Of a stretch of DNA of 64,000 nucleotides, positions 58,328 through 64,000 are shown one piece after another. The first letter of the stretch is position 1; each line of letters starts with the position of its first letter. The notes under the pieces are model-generated. The model ran no database searches. It was given only the letters and a program-made list of their open reading frames with translations, and had not been told where the DNA came from. The translations under genes were made by a program, and so were the position numbers. The DNA is from Setomelanomma holmii (taxonomy: Eukaryota > Ascomycota > Dothideomycetes > Pleosporales > Phaeosphaeriaceae), in NCBI GenBank assembly GCA_010015745.1, contig ML978161.1, positions 548,024 to 612,023 of the forward strand, given 5' to 3'.

Positions 58328-61074
58328 ATGTCTCTCACATCTATATTCATACTTCTTGTCACCGTTGCCATTCGAGTCTCCGGGCAAGATGACCTTGGTT
58401 TGCAGTCAGGTTACTCCAATGTAGATGCTGGCTATCTTCAAGGCACCCTCGTGAAGTCGTCGCAGACCCTCGCTTCGCTCAACTCCAGTAGCACTAACTT
58501 CGACTTCCTGCCGACCGACTTTCTTACAAAGCTTGCATTCAACGGCGCACATCATCTCGGAGACATAACCTTTCGATACCGCGGCGAAAATATCTCAACA
58601 TGGGCGAACGTCGACTCGGCAAGCGAGCGGAAACCAGTATCTCCCATAAACGGGGTGGCTTCAAATGTTGTGGCTGCAGCAGACCTCGCGCCTACCCTGC
58701 CCACAGGACTCCCGTTGACAATCACAAGGGAATGGCTACTGCACGACGATGATCTTGCCGTACGATTCAACATCACTAATACGGGCAATGTGGCTGTCGA
58801 GCTAGGAAGTCTAGGTATCCCAATCAGCATCAACAATATCTTCACCGGCAGGATGGCGGAAGAGACGCAGCAAAAGTGTTCGCTGGTCGATCCATATATC
58901 GGGCTCGATGCAGGCTATGTTCGTGTCACGCACCTCCAAGGCACTGGAAGCGCACTTGTTATCACACCATTGGCTTCGACACCCTTCGAAGCATGGCACT
59001 TTCTGGATGAGCCTCAGAGTAACTTCAGTTACCGGTCGCAAACCTTTGAGGGTAACTACGAGTGGCAAGTCCACAGCCTTGCATATACGCAGAATGAATG
59101 GAAGAATGCTACGCCGTGGAACGTTGCAACGTCAAAGACTCTGTCTTCCGGCGAGGTCTACTCGGTGGGTCTACGTTTCTCCGTGGCAGAGTCACTGCAG
59201 CGCATCGAAGAAGCGGTCGTTCGAACAGGCACACCGCTTGCTGTTGGCCTCCCGGGTTACGTTGTGCCCTTGGACTCATCTTCAAAGTTGTTCTTGAACT
59301 ACTCCTCACCCGTCAGAAGTCTGGAGAGTGAAGGCGCGTTTGAAGTAATGGGACCGTCTGCGCCTGGCGCAGCATATATTCTTACACCGACGGCATTTTC
59401 ATGGGGCCGTCGACGTGTCACCGTATCCTACGAGGATGGCAAGACACAGACCGTTCATTACTTCATCACCAAGTCCGCTCCCGCTACCCTGGCTGACCTC
59501 GGCCACTTCTTTACAACTGCTGCACACTTTACTGATACCTCGGATCCATTTAGGCGTGCGCCATCTGTAATGACTTATGATCGCGAGGTCAATGCTATCG
59601 TGAAACAAGACCCGCGTGTTTGGATCGCTGGGCTCAGCGACGAAGGTGGCACTGGAGCTTATCTGGCCACCGCTATGAAGCAGTTCGCACAGCCTGTCGC
59701 AATGGAGGTTGTGGTCATGGATGATTTTGTCCACGACACACTGGTTGGCACACTCCAGCAAAATGGATCATTCGGCGTTGTTGCGAGCGCGTTTTTCTAT
59801 GAGCCGGGCGCAGTCGATTACTCATATGATTTCTCATTCGACTGGACTTCGTGGACATCTTGGGACTGCGCGAGAGCATACACCACCCGTCGGGCATACA
59901 ATTACATTCATCCAACGGCGACATACTGGGCTCTCTACCGTGTGGCTAGGGACTATCCAGACCAAGCACTGCGCGCGGAGTGGTCCTCTGGGTCGAGCCT
60001 ACAACACGACGCAATACTGCCTTGGGAATCAAGCAGCAAACTGCGACTATGGCCTTGTCGGTTTGATGGGCGAATGGGTGCTCGGAGAGCTACTGGAGGA
60101 TCTCAAGCGAGAGAGTATGAGCAATGAAGCTGCGGCCTTGGAGGCGTCGATGCAGTATCGTGCGGAGCGATGGGAGACGGAAGCTGTTCCATTTGGTAGC
60201 GAGATGGCTTGGGATAGTACTGGGCAGGAAGGCGTGTACTACTGGACCAAGTGAGTGTTCGATGTCATGAGCTGCGACTGCATGCTGACGTCGAAGAAGA
60301 CACTTTAACCTTCCCACCACGCCAGCCAAAGCGCTCAACAGCATCCTCGCGTACATGCCCACAGTGGCGCACTGGGGCTGGAATGGCAATGCACGTCGAT
60401 ACTGGGACTTTGTGTATGGTGCAAAGATCCAGCAAATCGAGCGCCAGATCCATCACTACGGATCCGGTCTCAACTCATTGCCGATGCTACATTCCTTTGA
60501 GAGCGACCCAGCCCACACCTTTTACAACCTCCGCGTCGGGTTCGCTGGCAATACTGCCCCGCTGACAAACATTGATCAAGATGGCTTCGCTTCGGCTGCG
60601 ATGCATTCCTTGCCTGAGTTGCTGAAGTGGGATCCATACTCTGGCGACTACGGGCAGGGCTTCTTGGGTCTGGCGCTAGGTCAAGCAACGTACATTGTCC
60701 ACGAGGCGCAATATGGTGATGTCGCGCTCGGAGGGGACGTAGATGAGACTGCTTCGAATGCGACGGTGGTGGTCGTGTGGCCCAAGGATGCTGTGAGACG
60801 GCGTGTCTTTGTCGCCGAGCTAGGCTTGAAAATCGAGCTGAGCGCCGGAGCGATACAAAAGGTGGTGTTCGACAGAAACGCACAGTCCATCACGTTGACC
60901 ATCGCGGATTCTGCCACAAGTGATGCACTGAAGGCGAGGTCTGCAATCGTGTGGCTGAAAGAAATGGGATCGAGTTCCACGACCTTTGGAGTTGCAGGCG
61001 CGCAGGAGGCTCGTGGAGGTGCGGTTGTTGACCTCGTGTCCGGTCTTGCTACAGTACACGTTGCGAGGCAGTGA
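58328..61074 (+). pseudogene. Secreted DUF5695-like protein, frameshifted
   Basis: A large secreted protein of a fungal family I remember as DUF5695, with no established activity and a glycoside-processing flavour from its aromatic-rich, toroid-like C-terminal half. Signal peptide MSLTSIFILLVTVAIRVSG, then an open frame of about 552 codons with N-glycosylation sites (NSSS, NIST, NITN). Around 59984-59990 the conserved sequence jumps by +1: upstream ends YPDQALRAEW, and downstream resumes as LGRAYNTTQYCLGNQ and CDYGLVGLMGEWVLGELL. The junction is too short for an intron, so a small indel is likely. An intron at 60251-60296 (GTGAGT...GTCGAAG) then joins VYYWTK to FNLPTTPAKALNSIL, and the frame continues with MPTVAHWGWNGNARRYWDF to the stop. 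Without correction, translation ends after about 600 residues at 60127. Could be a real mutation or a sequence error. Confidence 0.75.
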
Positions 61075-61181
61075 AATCGAACAATACACAAATCAAATTC
61101 TTGAGACGTTTTCTGACTCTCCATCGCTTCCACGTGTGTCTTTCAGTCGCTGTTTTGCGCGTGCTGGGCCATGAGCCAACA

Positions 61182-63434
61182 CTACCCCATGATGACTCTG
61201 CGCCAGCATGTGCCTTCGATGTCTTTCCAATCGCGATACGCAATCGGTGCTAGACCATACGGCTCTCCATACGCTATTCCGCTATCCCACCGAATTGAAA
61301 TGACCGCCACAGCCGGCGTGCGGTCACTTTGAATGTAGGATAGGTCGACGATCACGATCAATTCAAGTTCTATCGTTTCTCCGGGCGGCACATTGATTCG
61401 GAAACCGACTGACACCGACCTCCCAGTGCTAGTCTTGAAGCACTGCTTGTTTTTTGCTTTCGCCTCGAGTTTGACAGTCGCAGTCCACGTCCAGAAGCAA
61501 AGAAGCGGTGTCTCAGGCACTAAGCCAGCAAGATCTTCCAGCTTCACCTCTGTCTGCTTGCTTTCCCAAAACTCAATCGGGAGAACGGCAGTCGGCAATC
61601 TCGAGGACTCAGAAGTTGATTCCCAGGCGCATGCCTGTGCATCTTCATGCTCTGGTGTCTCGAGCTCCACGAGTCCTGTTTCTGGAGTAGACTCGTAAAA
61701 TCTTAATCGCCCATTTGCTGGTACATCGTCGAAGTCTTTCCCGAAACGAATCTGGTACATCCATCCCACCCACGACCAACTCGGCAAGCCCGGTATCCGC
61801 AGTTGTCTTTCTTCGTGGCAGTATTTCTCGTCTATGACTTGCGAATGTCCAGTCCAAAGAAAATCCCTGTCCCAGAGAAGGGCATTGCTGAAGCAGGAGA
61901 TAGGGATGCCTTGGTAGAAAGGCCCGGCCATCTTCGAGAGTTCTTCCAAAATACCAGAGATGCCATCCAGTCTGTCTTTTCTATGAGTCAGTTGTTTCTT
62001 CGTGTACGTAGTAATAACGTCCCGGAAGTGCGTCTCCAGAGTACCTGTGAACGGTCGCGTCGATCCATACAGCTGCAGTCGTGCGAATGTATCTATGAAC
62101 GGCGTGAAGTCCAGCCCAACGACATCCTCACACCATATCGACTGGCAGATGAAGTGAGCTTGCTCCCTCCCAAAGATAAGTCGGCGGCGGGAAAGCAATG
62201 TCTCTTGATTCGTCTACGCGCGAGTTGTCCACTTGGTCTCTGCGAGCTTGTATGTTTCTGCCCAGCCTGTTGGCATCATGACTGGCAGCATGGAGACTCC
62301 TTTGATCTCTATTCCTCGCTGTCGCATCCTTGGCTTGTCTTTGCGAACTCCCGGAAGCCCAGCATATGCATCTTCGCCGCACAATGCTACGATCGTCAGG
62401 TCGGCCTGCTGGTAGATGGTTCCCATTCGATCGATGAATCGCTTCTGATCGAACTCATCGTCTTGAATAATGCATAGGCTGTCCACCCAGAGGTACCTGT
62501 TACCCATCTTCTCCACAACCTCGATGACGTCGGCAATAGTATCTGGAAGCGATGCGCGGGAGAGACACCCTTGTTCCCGCAAGGCTGCTTCGTTTGCTTT
62601 GTTCAGCGTCAAGAATGGTCTGGTGCCCCACGCATAGCTCAGCGCGTAAAATGGTTCCGTCCCGTTCCTATCGTACTTGACTACACACTTCTTCTGCAGG
62701 TCAATGACTCTCAGCCCCGTGACTTGATCTGTACCGTCGTCTTGGGTCATCTGTCGCTGTCAACAATGGCTTCTCGGGTGTCCTTGATGCTTCTCTTTAC
62801 ATAATTCCTTCCCGTAGTTTACGACCTGTGTATCGAACACGCATGGCCTCAGCCTTCCGTACCCAAGTGTCGCCGCATCAGGTCCGTAATCCGAAACTTC
62901 TTCCTCATGCCAACTTGCAAAGTCCTCGCAATGCCTCATGAACTCTTCCAGGGTTTTTTCACGGTCGAACGCGCTATGAAGAACTACGAACAAGTTCGGG
63001 TCCAGAAAATCCAACCGCGAATCGATCTCAAATCTTTGCCTCATCGCCTCGACAGCGGTTTTTGGTAAGTTCAACACAATCTCCAAGCGCGTCAATTCCC
63101 AATCCGGTAGATCGGGATGGCAGGCTGGTTCGTTGCAATAGCCAACCGCGACCGCTGCACCTGCAGCTCCTAGATCGGCCAGCGAGTCTGGAACGATGTC
63201 TTGGTATCGCAGTCGATCCGCGAACAGCTGTGCGATATACTCGCAAAATCGACAGGTCTCCTTGCGATCCAGGACAGCTGCCAATGGGGTCCTTTGAGTT
63301 TTCTGCCAGGTTTTCTCCTGGCGCCCATACGAGTCATCCGAATCAATGGGCGCATTGGGATGGAACATTGGCCCATGCAAGCCGATGACGGAGAATCGGA
63401 TCTGGTCGCAGAATGAACAGAGGCTCTCCATCAT
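61182..63434 (-). pseudogene. HET-domain (heterokaryon incompatibility) gene with two in-frame stops
   Basis: One continuous frame of 751 codons, uninterrupted except for TGA at 62760-62762 (codon 225) and TAG at 62214-62216 (codon 407). The N-terminal region (MMESLCSFCDQIRF) ends with a C/H motif (LCKEKHQGHPRSHC) usual just before HET domains. HET signatures follow: FYALSYAWG, RYLWVDSLCIIQDD, then KWTTRA directly before the TAG, after which ETLLSRRRLIFGREQAHFI and GLPSWSWVGW continue the family pattern. Homologues typically have Trp at the TAG position, consistent with a G-to-A change. HET proteins trigger cell death when unlike strains fuse. Readthrough or an unusual intron cannot be fully excluded, but no intron that I could draw removes either stop while keeping the motifs. 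Confidence 0.8.
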
Positions 63435-63673
63435 GCGTCGGGACGAAACTGTGTTCAGGGGCGAATATCAGGAAACGGGTAAAGCAGAGAGTGAGAAGAC
63501 GGTACGACGATCTGATGAAGTGCATAAGTGAGATGCGAACTTGTGTGTTATTGTGAGCTATCGGATCTGGCTATGTATGAGGAACGAGCTGAACAGACGC
63601 TAGTCCCAGAGAGGTATACATGTTGTCAGCCTAGCACCTCAGTTCACACGGTACACTGTGAACTGCATCTCAC

Positions 63674-63690
63674 GTGACTCTGTTAGTCAC
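63674..63690. repeat. Short perfect inverted repeat near transposon start
   Basis: GTGACT and AGTCAC separated by 5 bases. The right arm begins AGTCACCTGC and may be the first bases of the element terminus, as Fot1-like inverted repeats often begin AGT. The right end of the element is outside the window, so this is unproven. Confidence 0.35.
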
Positions 63691-63722
63691 CTGCTTACTC
63701 ATCTGGTTGTGTATAACGTGTT

Positions 63723-63756
63723 GGATCACTAAGCTGCGCGGATCACTATCCTGCGC
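63723..63756 (+). repeat. Tandem 17-bp repeat in the transposon 5' region
   Basis: Two adjacent copies, GGATCACTAAGCTGCGC and GGATCACTATCCTGCGC, with two mismatches. Subterminal repeats can bind transposase; that role is inferred. Confidence 0.75.
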
Positions 63757-63797
63757 ACCCCACCCAAACGCGCGCAGCGCGTCTCATCGCATCTATC

Positions 63798-64000
63798 ATG
63801 GCTCAACGCCCACAACCTCTACAGCTCTCAAAAGAGGGCCGATTAAGCCTTGCTATTGCCTCCTTTCAGAATAATCCATATCAGGCTAAGCGCGCAGTCG
63901 CATTAGCCTTTGACGTGCCAGAATCAAATCTACGGACGCGCCTACGAGGCATCCTCCCTAAGAGCGCGATAGTCTCTGTTAGGCTTAAGCTAAGTCCTGT
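63798..64000 (+). CDS. Fot1/Pogo-like transposase, N-terminus (partial)
   Basis: 67 codons to the window edge. The protein begins MAQRPQPLQLSKEGRLSLAI, then QAKRAVALAFDVPESNLRTR and LRGILPKSA. The pattern (S-K-E-G-R-L-x-L-A-I, a run of Asn/Pro, then an A-V-x-x-F-x-V-P-x-S-x-L-x-x-R-L-x-G-I helix-turn-helix) is that of the psq-type DNA-binding domain in fungal Fot1/Tan1/Pogo transposases; a CENPB-type HTH and a DDE domain would be expected next, outside the window. Codon use (CTA, TTA, AAT) differs from neighbouring genes, as expected for a mobile element. Not enough is visible to judge activity. Confidence 0.72.
   Translation, partial: MAQRPQPLQLSKEGRLSLAIASFQNNPYQAKRAVALAFDVPESNLRTRLRGILPKSAIVSVRLKLSP

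Larger units (their letters stand above)
63435..63797. other. Region between HET gene and transposase start
   Basis: Contains the HET promoter side and the presumed 5' terminal region of the transposon: a small hairpin at 63674-63690 and a 17-bp tandem repeat at 63723-63756. Confidence 0.5.
63685..64000 (+). mobile_element. Fot1/Pogo-like DNA transposon, 5' part only
   Basis: The left terminal region and first 203 nt of the transposase gene of a Tc1/mariner-superfamily (Fot1/Pogo) element, cut by the window edge. The left boundary is estimated from the AGTCACC sequence after a TTA. Terminal inverted repeat, TA target duplication and integrity cannot be tested here. Confidence 0.55.

Noticed and set aside
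62703..62762. A 60-nt intron (GTAAAG...CCCAAG) that would remove the TGA in the HET gene
   Set aside because: It would delete the conserved C/H motif before the HET domain and needs a weak acceptor; a premature stop is simpler, although transcripts should decide.
1..64000. Secondary-metabolite gene cluster or CRISPR/phage features
   Set aside because: No synthase backbone genes, and the spliced gene structures show a eukaryotic nuclear genome; nothing resembling CRISPR or phage was seen.

Overview
The window is nuclear DNA of a filamentous ascomycete (Pezizomycotina), probably a dothideomycete. The evidence is dense protein-coding genes on both strands with many short introns (mostly 45-80 nt, GT-AG, CTAAC/CTGAC-like branch points), together with families typical of these fungi: a Pth11-like membrane protein, a Zn2Cys6 regulator, a HET-domain gene, a DPR-type dehydrin-like protein and a Fot1/Pogo-type transposase. 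The taxonomic guess rests on this gene content and not on any search. I reconstructed about 28 loci by joining exons so that the reading frame and the recognised family motifs stay continuous.

Layout. 1-14.3 kb: photolyase (-, runs off the left edge), secreted alkaline phosphatase (+), RRT8-like membrane protein (-), DPR-motif stress protein (+), sorting nexin Snx3 (+), sodium/solute symporter (+), phosducin-like Plp2 (+). 14.3-23.3 kb: almost gene-free, with one Yap-type bZIP regulator (-) isolated between gaps of 3.3 and 4.6 kb. 23.3-44.9 kb: Sco1 (+), an amidohydrolase (+), a ketohexokinase-like PfkB kinase (-), a four-span membrane protein (-), an OXNAD1-type reductase (-) divergent from a monoglyceride lipase (+), an Mmt1-type metal carrier (+), a catalase-like protein (-), an RWD protein (-), the CAF-1 subunit Cac2 (+) and an MFS transporter (+). 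46.7-58 kb: a PH-domain protein (+), then xylulokinase, Pth11-like protein, Zn2Cys6 factor and Coq4 (all -), with Coq4 divergent from a SET-domain methyltransferase (+). 58.3-64 kb: a decaying edge with a frameshifted DUF5695-like secreted protein, a HET gene carrying two in-frame stops, and the 5' part of a Fot1/Pogo-like DNA transposon that leaves the right edge.

Functional themes. Several genes act in mitochondria (Sco1, Coq4, the OXNAD1-like reductase, the Mmt1-like carrier, and photolyase through an upstream start). Others concern nutrient uptake and sensing (phosphatase, symporter, MFS, xylulokinase, Pth11-like protein) and stress (DPR protein with CRE-like sites, photolyase, catalase-like protein, bZIP). 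These look like neighbours and not a biosynthetic cluster: there is no polyketide, peptide or terpene synthase.

The most notable observations are gene decay next to a transposon at the right end, a predicted 4-nt exon in the monoglyceride lipase gene, a GC-AG intron, a high share of AAG acceptors, and three CRE-type sites in front of the dehydrin-like gene. I did not find a convincing undescribed multi-gene system.
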